Shown: positions 16,214 to 26,497 of the stretch, in pieces | How positions within the stretch are numbered: position 1 is the first letter of the stretch | How the letters are laid out: each line of letters opens with the position of its first letter | Origin: Proteocatella sphenisci DSM 23131 | Lineage (GTDB): Bacteria > Bacillota > Clostridia > Peptostreptococcales > Filifactoraceae | Length of the DNA stretch: 64,000 bases | Reading direction: 5' to 3' | Assembly: GCF_000423525.1 (NCBI RefSeq) | Contig: NZ_AUID01000001.1 | Location: 1-64,000, forward strand | The notes under the pieces: model-generated | Seen by the model: only the letters and a program-made list of their open reading frames with translations | Databases searched by the model: none | What the model was told of the DNA's origin: nothing | Program-made: the position numbers and the translations under genes

Positions 16214-17983
16214 ATGGAAGAATGGATTTTAAAAAGATCTTATTTAGACTACAAAGATATATTAAATGACTTTAAACTCGATAAAGTATCCGCACAACTG
16301 GTATCAAAAAAACAGTTTGAAACAAAATCAGAAATATACAATTATTTAAATCCAGATATCAGCCTCTTTCATGATCCTTTTAAATTAAAAGGTATGGACG
16401 AGGCTGTAAATTTGATTTTGAATGATATAAAAGAGAATAACAATATATTATTATCGCTTGATTATGATGTAGACGGCATAATCAGTGGTGCTATAGCTTT
16501 TTTAGGACTAACTCAAATCGGAGCTAAATGTTCATATATTTTACCTCATCGAATCAAAGATGGCTATGGCATTAATGAAAGAATAATTGAATATGCTAAA
16601 GAAAAATCAATAGATACAATAATCACATTTGATAATGGTATTGCTGCTTTTGACGCAATAGATCTTGCAAAAAAATATGGCATTAAAATAATAGTAACGG
16701 ATCATCATGATATACCATTTAGTTTTGACGAAAGTGCGAAAAAAATATTTAACTATGTAAACGCAGATATTATAATAAACCCCAAACAGCACGAATGTAC
16801 TTATCCTTTCAAAGGACTATGCGGTGGGGCAATAGCCTACAAACTTATACAAGCCCTTTATATAACTTTAAATGAAGATATGAATAAGATGAACGATTTT
16901 ATTTCTCTTGCTGCAATTGCTACTATATGTGATGTTATGGAATTAAAAGATGAAAACAGATCTTTCGTTTCATTGGGTTTGAAAAATATTCAAAACATAC
17001 AAAATCCAGGACTAAAAGAGCTTTTTTTACTATATAACATAGGTGGACCGGTTACCTCGGATGATATCGGTTTTAAGATTGGACCCTGTTTTAATTCCAG
17101 TGGAAGACTTAGTACGGCAGCAAAAAGTCTTGAACTTTTGACCTCTCATCTACACAGTAAATCTTCAAATTTATATAATATCAAAAACTTAGCCGAAGAA
17201 TTGTTTGAACTTAATCAAAAAAGAAAAGAAATTACAGCTCATGCTTTTGAAAAAGCAATTTCTATAATTGAATCCGAATATATATATAACGAAAATATTA
17301 TTCTTGTATACATTGAAGACGTTCACGAAAGTATTGCCGGCATAGTTGCCAGTAGAGTTAAGGAAAAATATAATAAGCCTGTAATAGTCTTTACGGATTC
17401 AGAAGAAATAATAAAGGGTTCAGCAAGATCAATAGAATCTGTTGATATGTTTGAGCTTATCTCTAATCACAAAGATCTTTTGTTGAAATTCGGAGGACAT
17501 CCTATGGCGGCTGGTATGAGTCTGGAAAAGACCAATCTCTCTGTTTTTTTCTCAAATCTTAAAACTAGTATATCTGAGTATTCAATACCCCAAAATAAGA
17601 TTCATAAAGTAGATATGCTTTTAAAATTTGAACAACTCGACTTAAAACTTGCAAATGCTTTAAAAAAATTCGAACCTTACGGAAAAGGTAATGAAAAAAT
17701 CATATTTTCAAGCTTAAATGTGACAATCAGAGATTTTAAAATAATTGGAAAAAATTCAAATGTGTTAAAATTGCAAATTTCTCAATCCGAAGTATTTAGA
17801 GGATTTATTTGCTTTACAAATATAGATTCCATATTGATAAAAATAAAAAACAAAGTGCAAACAAATCAGTATAATGATATAATAATTGATGAAAACAATA
17901 CTTTTGATATAATATATACCATTGGCAAAAATGTATTCAATGGTTCAGAAAAACTTCAGCTCGAACTCATAAGTATTCGATAG
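16214..17983 (+). CDS. recJ: Single-stranded-DNA-specific exonuclease RecJ
   Basis: 5'-3' single-strand DNA exonuclease used in recombination and repair. It is a DHH phosphoesterase: DYDVDG metal ligands at residues 83-88, VTDHHD with DHH at 163-165, and the DHHA1 domain ending GGHPMAAGMS near 430-440. The C-terminal OB-like region (about 460-589) is less conserved. At 589 aa it is on the short side but has all core motifs. It is followed by apt, as in many Clostridia, where recJ, apt and rel are grouped. The ATG has AGAGGT upstream. Confidence 0.94.
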   Translation: MEEWILKRSYLDYKDILNDFKLDKVSAQLVSKKQFETKSEIYNYLNPDISLFHDPFKLKGMDEAVNLILNDIKENNNILLSLDYDVDGIISGAIAFLGLTQIGAKCSYILPHRIKDGYGINERIIEYAKEKSIDTIITFDNGIAAFDAIDLAKKYGIKIIVTDHHDIPFSFDESAKKIFNYVNADIIINPKQHECTYPFKGLCGGAIAYKLIQALYITLNEDMNKMNDFISLAAIATICDVMELKDENRSFVSLGLKNIQNIQNPGLKELFLLYNIGGPVTSDDIGFKIGPCFNSSGRLSTAAKSLELLTSHLHSKSSNLYNIKNLAEELFELNQKRKEITAHAFEKAISIIESEYIYNENIILVYIEDVHESIAGIVASRVKEKYNKPVIVFTDSEEIIKGSARSIESVDMFELISNHKDLLLKFGGHPMAAGMSLEKTNLSVFFSNLKTSISEYSIPQNKIHKVDMLLKFEQLDLKLANALKKFEPYGKGNEKIIFSSLNVTIRDFKIIGKNSNVLKLQISQSEVFRGFICFTNIDSILIKIKNKVQTNQYNDIIIDENNTFDIIYTIGKNVFNGSEKLQLELISIR

Positions 17984-18012
17984 TATTAATACAATATAAA
18001 AGGAGATTTCAT

Positions 18013-18525
18013 ATGAATTTAGAATCATTCGTAAGAACAATAGAAGACTATCCTCAACCAGGTATCAGCTTTAAAGATATAACCACTTTACTAAAAGATG
18101 GCGAGGCGTTTAAATATGCTGTAGATCAAATGATAAATAATCTAAAGAATAAAGAAGTGGATTATATAATTGGAATGGATGCCCGTGGATTTATTTTTGG
18201 AGCCGCAGTTGCATATGGACTTGGCGTAGGTTTTATACCTGCAAGAAAACCAAACAAACTTCCATCTGAAGTTATTGGGTGTGAATATGAACTTGAATAT
18301 GGTAAAAATACAATAGAAATCCATAAAGATGCTATAAATCCTGGAGATAAGATAGTTATAATTGATGATTTGCTGGCTACAGGAGGTACTGCTGGAGCAG
18401 TAGAAAAACTTGTTCAAAGTCTTAAGGGAGAATTGGTGGGTTTTGAATTTCTCATAGAACTTGATGGTCTTGAAGGCAGAAAAAATCTGGAAAATAAAAA
18501 TATAAACGTATTAATACACTACTAA
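18013..18525 (+). CDS. apt: Adenine phosphoribosyltransferase
   Basis: Salvages adenine to AMP with PRPP. The PRPP loop VIIDDLLATGGTAG has its acidic pair at Asp118-Asp119. GMDARGFIFG and the flexible-hood RKPNKLPSE also match. At 170 aa it is a typical length. AAGGAG is well placed. It closes the pilin-recJ-apt run, with a strong terminator 18 bases on. Confidence 0.97.
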   Translation: MNLESFVRTIEDYPQPGISFKDITTLLKDGEAFKYAVDQMINNLKNKEVDYIIGMDARGFIFGAAVAYGLGVGFIPARKPNKLPSEVIGCEYELEYGKNTIEIHKDAINPGDKIVIIDDLLATGGTAGAVEKLVQSLKGELVGFEFLIELDGLEGRKNLENKNINVLIHY

Positions 18526-18542
18526 ATTACATTATAGTATAA

Positions 18543-18590
18543 AAGATATTAAAAGACTTTCGTTTTTCTACGAAAGTCTTTTAATATCTT
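18543..18590 (+). terminator. Terminator after apt, perfect 21-bp stem
   Basis: A 21-base arm (18543-18563, beginning AAGATATTAAAAGAC) pairs without mismatch with 18570-18590 around the loop TTTTCT. The 3' arm contains TCTTTTAAT. It may work in both directions and lies just before the rel promoter. Confidence 0.85.
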
Positions 18591-18601
18591 ACAATTTGTT
18601 A

Positions 18602-18607
18602 TATAAT
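18602..18607 (+). promoter_or_regulatory. -10 element of the rel-dtd-hemZ-hisS-aspS operon
   Basis: A perfect TATAAT lies 36 bases before the chosen rel start. The -35 position (about 18579-18584, TTTTAA) falls in the 3' arm of the apt terminator and is poor, so the promoter may need an activator or have a different spacer. Confidence 0.45.
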
Positions 18608-18643
18608 GAGTAAATACAGTTTATTATGAAGAGTGGTGATATA

Positions 18644-20830
18644 GTGCTAGAAAACTTACTATTAAGAATAGAACAATACAATCCTGATGCTGATTTGAAG
18701 CTGCTTATAAAAGCATATAACTACGCGTCCAGTGCTCACGAAAACCAATATAGAAAGTCCGGCGAAAAATATATTATTCATCCAGTTGAAGTGGCAAAAA
18801 TACTTGCTGAACTAGAACTTGATGTAGATACAATAGCAGCTGGCTTGCTTCATGATGTAATAGAAGATACAGCTATTACATTTGAAGAAATAGAACGTGA
18901 ATTCAATCTCGATATTGCAATGCTTACTGATGGTGTCACTAAACTTGGCAAGCTCGAATATAAAAGTAAGGAAGAAACTCAGGCTGAAAATATGAGAAAA
19001 ATGTTTTTAGCCATGGGTAAAGATATTAGAGTAGTTCTAATAAAACTTGCAGACAGACTTCATAATATGAGAACATTGAAACATATGTCTCCTGAAAAAG
19101 CTATAGAAAAATCTTTGGAGACAATCGAAATATACGCACCTATTGCAAACAGGCTGGGTATCTCAAAGGTAAAGCTTGAAATGGAAGACCTGGCGCTAAG
19201 ATATCTTGACCCTGAGGGATATTATGATTTAGTCGAAAAAATAGCAAGAAAAAAAGCTGAAAGAGACGAGTATATACAAAAAGTAATATCAGAAATAAAA
19301 ATAAAACTTAACGATTCTTCTATATATGCAGACATTACTGGCCGGGCAAAGCATTTTTATAGTATATATAAAAAGATGAAAAGTCAGAATAAGGAGTTTG
19401 ACGAGATTTTCGACCTTATGGCTGTACGAGTTTTGGTTGAAAGTGTAAAAGATTGCTATGCTTCACTTGGATTAGTTCATACAATATGGCGACCTATTCC
19501 TGGTCGGTTCAAAGATTATATTGCCATGCCTAAACCTAATATGTACCAATCTCTTCATACTACAGTTATCGGACCAGACGGAGAGCCTCTGGAAATCCAG
19601 ATAAGGACCATAGATATGCACAGGACCGCTGAATTTGGTATAGCAGCTCACTGGAAATATAAAGAAGGTAAAATTAATCAAGAATCATCGGATATGGAAT
19701 CTAAGTTACTTTGGCTAAGGCAGATGATGGAATGGCAAAAAGAAGTCTCGGATCCAAAAGAATTTATGGATTCATTAAAAATGGACTTATTTACCACTGA
19801 AGTTTATGTTTTCACGCCCAAGGGCGAGGTTATCGAGCTTCCAGCAAGTTCAATTCCGCTTGATTTTGCCTATAAAGTCCACTCAGATGTTGGAAATCGT
19901 TGTGTAGGAGCAAAAATAAACGGCAAAATAGTACCTATGACATATACTCTTCAAAATGGGGACCTTATAGAGATCTTAACCTCATCAAACTCCAATGGGC
20001 CATCGCGTGACTGGCTTAATATGGTAAAGAGTTCTCATGCAAAAAGCAAGATAAGACAATGGTTCAAAAAAGAACGTCGAGAAGAGAATATCCAAAAAGG
20101 AAGAGAACTTCTCGAACGTGAAGCAAAGAGACAGGGATATTCCCAGTCTGAACTTTTAAAACACAAATATCTTTCTCCAATAATGAAATCTCTTTCTCTG
20201 CCAAATGATGAAGATTTTTATGCAGCTATTGGATATGGGGGTATAACTCTTTCACAGGTTATGCCTAAGTTAAAAGAAAAATATGACCTGGAAAACAAAG
20301 ACAAAGATAAAGATATTAAAAACAAAAAAGCAGTCGAGCCCGAACCGGCTGTACCAAGCAAAAAACCACCTGCCCACGACTATAAGGGTGTTTATGTAAA
20401 AGGAATAGACAACCTTCTTATGAGGTTTGCAAAATGTTGCAACCCTCTGCCAGGAGACGAGATAGTAGGGTATGTTACAAAGGGCCGCGGGGTATCAATT
20501 CACAGGGCTGATTGTGATAATATAGATATAAATACCGAAGCACCAAGCGACAAATTGATCGAAGTAGGATGGGATCAAAATTACAACAACCTGAAATCTT
20601 TTGAAGTTGAAATTCTTATACTGGCTAATGACAGAAGAGGTCTCTTTGTTGATGTCAGCAGAGTATTAGCTGACGAGAAAATACAGGTAAATGGTATTAA
20701 TGCGCGCAATAATAAAGACGGGCTTGTCAATATGAATACAATAATTGTCGTTGCTTCAAAGGATCAGTTGAAATCTGTAAAAAATAAAATCAAAAGAATA
20801 GAAGGGGTAATCTCTGTAGATAGATTATAA
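18644..20830 (+). CDS. rel: Bifunctional (p)ppGpp synthetase/hydrolase
   Basis: Makes and breaks the stringent-response alarmone. Order of domains: HD hydrolase with LLHDVIEDT (His70-Asp71, residues about 45-150), RelA/SpoT synthetase (about 230-350, with MPKPNMYQSLHTT), TGS (about 385-445), a Cys-rich helical/zinc region (KCCNPLPGDEIVGYVTKGRG) and a C-terminal ACT domain. Both catalytic halves look intact. The GTG at 18644 is preferred, since GTGGTGA lies at the right distance and homologs begin xLENLLxxI; an ATG at 18626 would add six residues without a ribosome site. First gene of a six-gene run. Confidence 0.96.
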   Translation: MLENLLLRIEQYNPDADLKLLIKAYNYASSAHENQYRKSGEKYIIHPVEVAKILAELELDVDTIAAGLLHDVIEDTAITFEEIEREFNLDIAMLTDGVTKLGKLEYKSKEETQAENMRKMFLAMGKDIRVVLIKLADRLHNMRTLKHMSPEKAIEKSLETIEIYAPIANRLGISKVKLEMEDLALRYLDPEGYYDLVEKIARKKAERDEYIQKVISEIKIKLNDSSIYADITGRAKHFYSIYKKMKSQNKEFDEIFDLMAVRVLVESVKDCYASLGLVHTIWRPIPGRFKDYIAMPKPNMYQSLHTTVIGPDGEPLEIQIRTIDMHRTAEFGIAAHWKYKEGKINQESSDMESKLLWLRQMMEWQKEVSDPKEFMDSLKMDLFTTEVYVFTPKGEVIELPASSIPLDFAYKVHSDVGNRCVGAKINGKIVPMTYTLQNGDLIEILTSSNSNGPSRDWLNMVKSSHAKSKIRQWFKKERREENIQKGRELLEREAKRQGYSQSELLKHKYLSPIMKSLSLPNDEDFYAAIGYGGITLSQVMPKLKEKYDLENKDKDKDIKNKKAVEPEPAVPSKKPPAHDYKGVYVKGIDNLLMRFAKCCNPLPGDEIVGYVTKGRGVSIHRADCDNIDINTEAPSDKLIEVGWDQNYNNLKSFEVEILILANDRRGLFVDVSRVLADEKIQVNGINARNNKDGLVNMNTIIVVASKDQLKSVKNKIKRIEGVISVDRL

Positions 20831-20836
20831 ATAATT

Positions 20837-21295
20837 ATGAGAGCAATCATTCAAAGAGTAAAATACTCAAGTGTAGAGTTTATAAGAAATGACGAAAAAA
20901 TAAAAAACGAAATATCCAAAGGACTTCAAGTTCTTGTCGGAATAACGCATGACGATACAAGCAAGGACGTTGAATATATTGTCGATAAAATTACAGGGCT
21001 TAGAATATTTGAAGATGAAAATCACAAAATGAATCTTTCTATCAACGATATATCTGGAGAAATACTTTTGGTCTCCCAGTTTACTCTATATGGCGATGCC
21101 AGAAAAGGGAAAAGACCCAGTTTCTCTGATGCCGCAAAACCAGACCTTGCTATCCCTTTGTATGAGTCTATGATAGACAATATAAAAGATAAGGGTATAG
21201 TGTGTAAAACAGGCGAATTTGGAGCTGATATGGATGTTACAATCATCAACGATGGGCCAGTTACAATTATGCTTGACAGTAAAAAACAATTTTAG
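20837..21295 (+). CDS. dtd: D-aminoacyl-tRNA deacylase
   Basis: Frees tRNA from D-amino acids such as D-Tyr. Family blocks are clear: MRAIIQRVKYSSV at the start, ILLVSQFTLYGDARKGKRPSF in the middle and NDGPVTIMLDSK at the end, where the Gly-Pro pair makes the chiral filter. At 152 aa it is standard. The start lies six bases after rel; no strong ribosome site is visible, so coupling is likely. Confidence 0.96.
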   Translation: MRAIIQRVKYSSVEFIRNDEKIKNEISKGLQVLVGITHDDTSKDVEYIVDKITGLRIFEDENHKMNLSINDISGEILLVSQFTLYGDARKGKRPSFSDAAKPDLAIPLYESMIDNIKDKGIVCKTGEFGADMDVTIINDGPVTIMLDSKKQF

Positions 21296-21309
21296 ATATG
21301 AGGTAAATT

Positions 21310-21927
21310 ATGTTTTTAGAAACTTTAGGAAGAAATAAATTTGGAATAAACACTTATATTTTAGCTGATGATAAAAAAAATGCAGTTGTCATAGATCCAG
21401 GAATAAATTATGAATCTATCGTATACAGCCTTAAAGAGAATCAACTGAATGTAAAGGCCATACTATTGACCCATGGCCACTGTGATCATATAGCAGATGT
21501 ACAAAAAATAAAAGAAAAATTTGATATACCTGTATATTGTCATATTAAAGATAATGAACTTCTTATGCATGCTAAATACAATTACTCCAAAGATTTTGGA
21601 ATGGGTTCAATCGAATTTAGCGCAGATGTATTGGTTAAAGACGGAGAATCTATTAATTTAGATGAACTTGATTTGAAAGTAATCCATACTCCCGGACACA
21701 CAAAAGGAGGGGTATGTTATATGTATAAAGAAATATTATTTACAGGTGATACATTATTTGCAGGATCTATGGGCAGAACTGACCTTTATGGCGGAAATGA
21801 AGAACATATGGCAGCATCTCTTCGTAAACTTTCTCAGCTTAGCGATAATATAACCATATATCCCGGCCATGGTCCAAAATCCACTATAAAAATAGAAAAG
21901 GAAACGAACCCGTTTTTAAGGTTATAA
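21310..21927 (+). CDS. Metallo-beta-lactamase fold hydrolase (glyoxalase II-like)
   Basis: Binuclear-metal hydrolase of the hydroxyacylglutathione hydrolase group. The metal motif THGHCDHIAD is at about residues 55-64; further ligands fall in HTPGHTKGG, GDTLFAGSMGRTDLYGG and GHGPKST. At 205 aa it lacks the C-terminal HAGH domain, so the substrate is probably another thioester or an unknown compound. The gene between dtd and hemZ is conserved in Clostridia, but its cellular role is not known to me. Confidence 0.9.
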   Translation: MFLETLGRNKFGINTYILADDKKNAVVIDPGINYESIVYSLKENQLNVKAILLTHGHCDHIADVQKIKEKFDIPVYCHIKDNELLMHAKYNYSKDFGMGSIEFSADVLVKDGESINLDELDLKVIHTPGHTKGGVCYMYKEILFTGDTLFAGSMGRTDLYGGNEEHMAASLRKLSQLSDNITIYPGHGPKSTIKIEKETNPFLRL

Positions 21928-21928
21928 A

Positions 21929-23404
21929 ATGAAAGTATATATTAAAAATGTTAAATACGAATATGAATTAAAAATGTTATATCACAGTTTCTCAAGAAAA
22001 GAAGTCGATTTTTATAGCATTTCAGATCATATAGAATCTGATAAGGGTGATTACATCGCTATTCACGAAGAATCGGGGTCAAATCCTTCAACAATAAACG
22101 TATCTGTGACATCAAATATAGATAATAACAATTATTATTATACAGAAGTGTGTCCTGACATTAGTAAAGAGGTTAAAAACGCTTACAAAAGATGTTTATA
22201 CAGAGTTCTTTCCTCAGTCTTTAACAGGAATCTCCCATGGGGAATACTGACCGGAATAAGGCCTGTTAAGATATACAACGAGCTCAGAAAAACCGCTTCG
22301 GTCTTGCCTTATTTGACTGAAGACTCTATCAAAAATGAAATTTCATCAAAACATTTGATTTCTGATGAAAAAATAGAGCTTATGAAAACCATATCAAATA
22401 TTCAAAAGCCTGTCATAGATTCTATAAACGATCAGAGCTACAGCATATATATATGTATTCCATTTTGTCCGAGCCGATGTAACTACTGTTCTTTTTTCTC
22501 CAATGATATAAATAAAAAAGGACATTTAAGAGATTCTTATATTGATGCACTGGAAACAGAGATCAATTCTGTTATGCAAGAAGAATGGGTGCAAGGCAAG
22601 CGACTTGACAGCATCTATGTCGGTGGAGGAACGCCGACAGCTCTTAAAGACTATCAGATTGAAAAACTGATGATTTTTTTGAATAGTAAATTTGACTTCA
22701 GCAAAATAAAAGAAATCACTTATGAAGCAGGAAGACCAGACACCATAACAGAGGCTAACCTTAGAATACTAAAAAAATATGGTGTTAACAGAATATCTAT
22801 AAATCCTCAAAGCATGGTAGATGAAACTCTTAAAAAAATAGGAAGACTTCATAATTCCTCAGAAATAGAACAAGTCTTTAATCTAGCCAGAGAAGTAGGT
22901 TTTGACAATATAAATATGGACATCATTCTGGGTTTGCAAGACGAAGATGTGACCAGTGTAAGGCATACTCTTTCAAAAATCAGAGACTTAAATCCTGATT
23001 CCATAACAATGCACACTTTGTCAATAAAGAAAGCTTCAACTTTGCACCAAAATATTGATTATGAAGAACTCGAAAGACAAGAGCACAATATACAGCAAAT
23101 GGTTGAAATCGTTTACGAATGCATGAATAACATGAATTTTACACCCTATTATCTATACAGACAAAAAAACATACTGGGCGGATTCGAAAATGTTGGATTT
23201 TCAAGACCAGGAAAAGAGTCCTGGTATAACATTATAATAATGGAAGAACTCCAAAATATACTGGCATTTGGTTCAGGAAGTGTTTCAAGGTTTGTATATC
23301 CTGAAGAAAACAGGATTGAGAAAGTAACTAATATCAGAAATCTTGAAGAATACATTAACAGGACACAAGATATGGTAAACAGAAAAAGACTGGAGATGAA
23401 ATAA
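21929..23404 (+). CDS. hemZ: Oxygen-independent coproporphyrinogen III oxidase-like radical SAM protein HemZ
   Basis: Radical SAM enzyme related to HemN. The cluster motif CxxxCxxC is seen as CIPFCPSRCNYC near residues 175-186, followed by IYVGGGTPTAL and the substrate-region blocks (GVNRISINPQSM, NMDIILGLQDE). The ~170-residue N-terminal extension (LPWGILTGIRPVKI) is typical of HemZ rather than HemN. At 491 aa it is full length. No other haem gene is in the window, so coproporphyrinogen oxidation here is inferred from the family; HemW-like haem handling is an alternative. Its stop overlaps the hisS start. Confidence 0.85.
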   Translation: MKVYIKNVKYEYELKMLYHSFSRKEVDFYSISDHIESDKGDYIAIHEESGSNPSTINVSVTSNIDNNNYYYTEVCPDISKEVKNAYKRCLYRVLSSVFNRNLPWGILTGIRPVKIYNELRKTASVLPYLTEDSIKNEISSKHLISDEKIELMKTISNIQKPVIDSINDQSYSIYICIPFCPSRCNYCSFFSNDINKKGHLRDSYIDALETEINSVMQEEWVQGKRLDSIYVGGGTPTALKDYQIEKLMIFLNSKFDFSKIKEITYEAGRPDTITEANLRILKKYGVNRISINPQSMVDETLKKIGRLHNSSEIEQVFNLAREVGFDNINMDIILGLQDEDVTSVRHTLSKIRDLNPDSITMHTLSIKKASTLHQNIDYEELERQEHNIQQMVEIVYECMNNMNFTPYYLYRQKNILGGFENVGFSRPGKESWYNIIIMEELQNILAFGSGSVSRFVYPEENRIEKVTNIRNLEEYINRTQDMVNRKRLEMK

Positions 23405-24690
23405 TGAAAATTCAAAAACCAAAAGGCACCGAAGATATATTACCTTCATCCATTGGCAAATGGTACTATGTTGAAAACATGTTCAAAAAAGTATGTGAAG
23501 ATTTTGCATACAGAGAAATCAGAACTCCTATGTTTGAATTCACTGATCTCTTCAATCGTGGGGTAGGAGAGACTACTGATATAGTTCAAAAAGAAATGTT
23601 TAGTCTCGAGCAAAGAATTAATCCAGGCTCAAAAAAGAAACCTGAATCTTTTTCTCTTAAGCCCGAAGGCACAGCCCCTGTAGTAAGAGCTTATATAGAA
23701 AACAGTCTCTACGCCAATCCTCAACCTACAAAATTATTCTATATAACCCCATGTTTTAGATACGAGCAGCCACAAGAAGGAAGAAAAAGAGCTTTCCATC
23801 AGTTTGGAGTCGAAGTCTTCTCGAGCTCTAACACTTACACTGATGCCGAAGTCATATCACTGGCCATGGAATTTTTCAGAAGACTTGGAATAGACAAGTA
23901 TGTTGAACTGAGAATAAATTCAGTAGGTACCTCAGAAAGCAGAAAATCGTACTCAGATAAACTGAGATCGTTTTTACAAGACGATTTTAACCAGCTCTGC
24001 GATACATGTAAAGAAAGATTTTACAAAAATCCAATAAGGATTATAGACTGTAAAAATGAAAAATGCCACACTATAGCTGAGGGAGCTCCACTTATGATAG
24101 ATAATCTAAGTGAAGAAAGTGAAAAAAACTTTGAAGAATTAAAACACAATTTGGATTTAATGGGAATAAAATATACTGTTGACCCTTACATAGTAAGAGG
24201 CCTTGATTATTACACAGATACAGCATTTGAAATAGTATCTAATGACATAGGCAGTCAATCCACTGTATGTGGCGGGGGCAGATACAATGGTTTAGTGGAG
24301 CAGTTAGAAGGCCCAGTAACTCCAGGTATAGGTTTTGGTTTGGGTATCGAACGCCTCATCATGGTATTAGAGAATCTAAATATTGAATTCCCACAAGATA
24401 AAGGCTTAGATTTGTTTGTTATTTCTATTGGTGACAAAGCCGACTCTATATCTACTAAAATAGTACATGAGCTTCGTAAAAAAGGTGTCTCATCAGACAA
24501 AGATCACCTTCGCAGAAGTATCAAAGCCCAATTTAAATATGCAGATAAATTAAACACAAGATATACAGCTGTTATTGGCGATGATGAAATAGAGTCTAAG
24601 TCAATAATACTCAAGAACATGAATAATTCTACTCAGGAAAAACTGAATTTAGAAAATTTTACGGAAGATTTTTTCAATATCATAAAATAA
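23404..24690 (+). CDS. hisS: Histidyl-tRNA synthetase
   Basis: Class II synthetase for tRNA-His. Motif 2 is FRYEQPQEGRKRAFHQFG and motif 3 lies in GIGFGLGIERL; the histidine-specific blocks VRGLDYYTDTAFEI and CGGGRYNGLVEQL are present. The C-terminal anticodon-binding domain ends the protein (RKKGVSSDKDHLRRSIKAQFKYAD). At 428 aa it is standard. The ATG overlaps the hemZ stop (TAATG), so translation is coupled. No T-box is visible ahead of it. Confidence 0.98.
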   Translation: MKIQKPKGTEDILPSSIGKWYYVENMFKKVCEDFAYREIRTPMFEFTDLFNRGVGETTDIVQKEMFSLEQRINPGSKKKPESFSLKPEGTAPVVRAYIENSLYANPQPTKLFYITPCFRYEQPQEGRKRAFHQFGVEVFSSSNTYTDAEVISLAMEFFRRLGIDKYVELRINSVGTSESRKSYSDKLRSFLQDDFNQLCDTCKERFYKNPIRIIDCKNEKCHTIAEGAPLMIDNLSEESEKNFEELKHNLDLMGIKYTVDPYIVRGLDYYTDTAFEIVSNDIGSQSTVCGGGRYNGLVEQLEGPVTPGIGFGLGIERLIMVLENLNIEFPQDKGLDLFVISIGDKADSISTKIVHELRKKGVSSDKDHLRRSIKAQFKYADKLNTRYTAVIGDDEIESKSIILKNMNNSTQEKLNLENFTEDFFNIIK

Positions 24691-24713
24691 AATGCGAAAT
24701 ACGGAGACTAATT

Positions 24714-26486
24714 ATGGAAACCTTAAAAGGATTAAAAAGAAGCAATTATTGTTCAACATTAAGAATAACAGACATTGACAAAGAAGTTACACTCATGGGA
24801 TGGATACAAAAATCCAGAAACCTTGGAGGACTCATATTTGCAGACATAAGAGACACCTCAGGACTTTGTCAGGTAGTTTTTGATATAAACATAAACAAAG
24901 AACTTTTTGAAAAAGCAGAAACTTTAGGATCAGAATATGTAGTTGCAGTAAAAGGTATTGTAAAAGAAAGACAGGCAAAAAATCCAAATATTGAAACTGG
25001 GGATATAGAAATAATAGCAAATGAACTCAGAATACTCAACACTTCTGAAACTCCACCTATATATATTAAAGATGATGACGATGTTTCTGAATCACTCAGA
25101 TTGAAATACAGATATCTGGACCTTAGAAAACCAAAGATGCAAAACAATTTAAAAATGAGACATAAAGTATGTCAGATTGTAAGAAACTTTCTTTCTGATG
25201 AAAATTTTGTTGAAATAGAAACTCCAGTACTTGCAAAGCCTACACCAGAAGGAGCAAGAGACTATCTTGTGCCAAGCAGAGTGAACCCAGGAAATTTCTA
25301 TGGGCTTCCACAATCTCCACAACTCTTTAAGCAGCTTCTCATGGTTTCGGGAATGGACAGATATTTTCAAATAGTAAAATGTTTCCGAGATGAAGACCTT
25401 CGTGCAGACAGGCAACCAGAATTTACACAAATCGACTGCGAAATGTCTTTTGTTGAAATGGAAGATGTAATGCAAGTTATGGAAAAGCTTATACAAAAGG
25501 TATTTAAAGAAACTATAAATGTCGATGTTGCGCTTCCACTACAAAGAATGACTTATAAAGAAGCTATGGATAGATTCGGATCAGACAAACCAGACCTTAG
25601 ATTTGGATTTGAAATAAAAGATTTAAGTCCTATAGTTCAAAAATGTGGATTTTCTGTTTTTGAAAATGCCCTTGAGAGCGGTGGATCTGTACGCGCAATA
25701 AACGTAAATGGCTATGAATCCCAGTTTACGAGAAAAAATATAACTGAACTTGAAAATGTGGCTAAATTGTTTGGAGCCAAAGGTCTTGCCTGGATGAAAA
25801 TTACAGGTGAAGGTATTTCTTCGCCTATAGCTAAGTTTATGACTGAAGAAACTATAAATAACATTATATCTTCAATGGATGCTAAAGCAGGTGACCTTAT
25901 ACTCTTTGTTGCAGATAAGAACACTGTAGTATTTAACGCGCTTGGACATGTAAGAATTGAAGCTGCTAAAAAACTAGATATCATTGATAAAGATGCATTT
26001 AATTTCCTTTATGTAACAGAATTTCCATTATTTGAATTCGATGAAGAAGAGAACAGATACTTCTCAATGCATCATCCATTTACTTCACCACTGGATGAAG
26101 ACTTTGATAAATTTGAATCAGATCCTGGAAGCATGAGGGCAAAAGCATATGATATGGTCCTAAACGGAGTTGAACTCGGTGGCGGAAGTATCAGAATATA
26201 TGATTCAAATGTTCAAAGTACTATGTTTAAAGCTTTAGGGTTCTCAGAAGAAGAAGCACAAAACCAATTTGGATTCTTACTTGACGCTTTCAAATACGGA
26301 ACTCCGCCTCATGGTGGACTGGCATTTGGTCTGGATAGAATAATGATGCTGCTTCTAAATCTGGAAAGTATAAGAGAAGTCATTGCTTTCCCAAAAAATC
26401 AGAATGCAGTTTGTCCGCTTACAAATGCACCAGGGAAGGCTGATCCAAAATCATTGGAAGAGCTAAATATCAAATTTGAAATTTAA
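24714..26486 (+). CDS. aspS: Aspartyl-tRNA synthetase
   Basis: Class II synthetase of the bacterial type. An N-terminal OB-fold anticodon domain (VTLMGWIQKSRNLGGLIFADIRD), the catalytic core with FRDEDLRADRQPEFTQID, an inserted GAD domain (about 290-420) and the motif 3 block GGLAFGLDRIMMLL near the end are all present. At 590 aa it is full length. Whether it also charges tRNA-Asn cannot be decided from the sequence. Last gene of the rel operon. Confidence 0.98.
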   Translation: METLKGLKRSNYCSTLRITDIDKEVTLMGWIQKSRNLGGLIFADIRDTSGLCQVVFDININKELFEKAETLGSEYVVAVKGIVKERQAKNPNIETGDIEIIANELRILNTSETPPIYIKDDDDVSESLRLKYRYLDLRKPKMQNNLKMRHKVCQIVRNFLSDENFVEIETPVLAKPTPEGARDYLVPSRVNPGNFYGLPQSPQLFKQLLMVSGMDRYFQIVKCFRDEDLRADRQPEFTQIDCEMSFVEMEDVMQVMEKLIQKVFKETINVDVALPLQRMTYKEAMDRFGSDKPDLRFGFEIKDLSPIVQKCGFSVFENALESGGSVRAINVNGYESQFTRKNITELENVAKLFGAKGLAWMKITGEGISSPIAKFMTEETINNIISSMDAKAGDLILFVADKNTVVFNALGHVRIEAAKKLDIIDKDAFNFLYVTEFPLFEFDEEENRYFSMHHPFTSPLDEDFDKFESDPGSMRAKAYDMVLNGVELGGGSIRIYDSNVQSTMFKALGFSEEEAQNQFGFLLDAFKYGTPPHGGLAFGLDRIMMLLLNLESIREVIAFPKNQNAVCPLTNAPGKADPKSLEELNIKFEI

Positions 26487-26497
26487 TATTGTGAAAA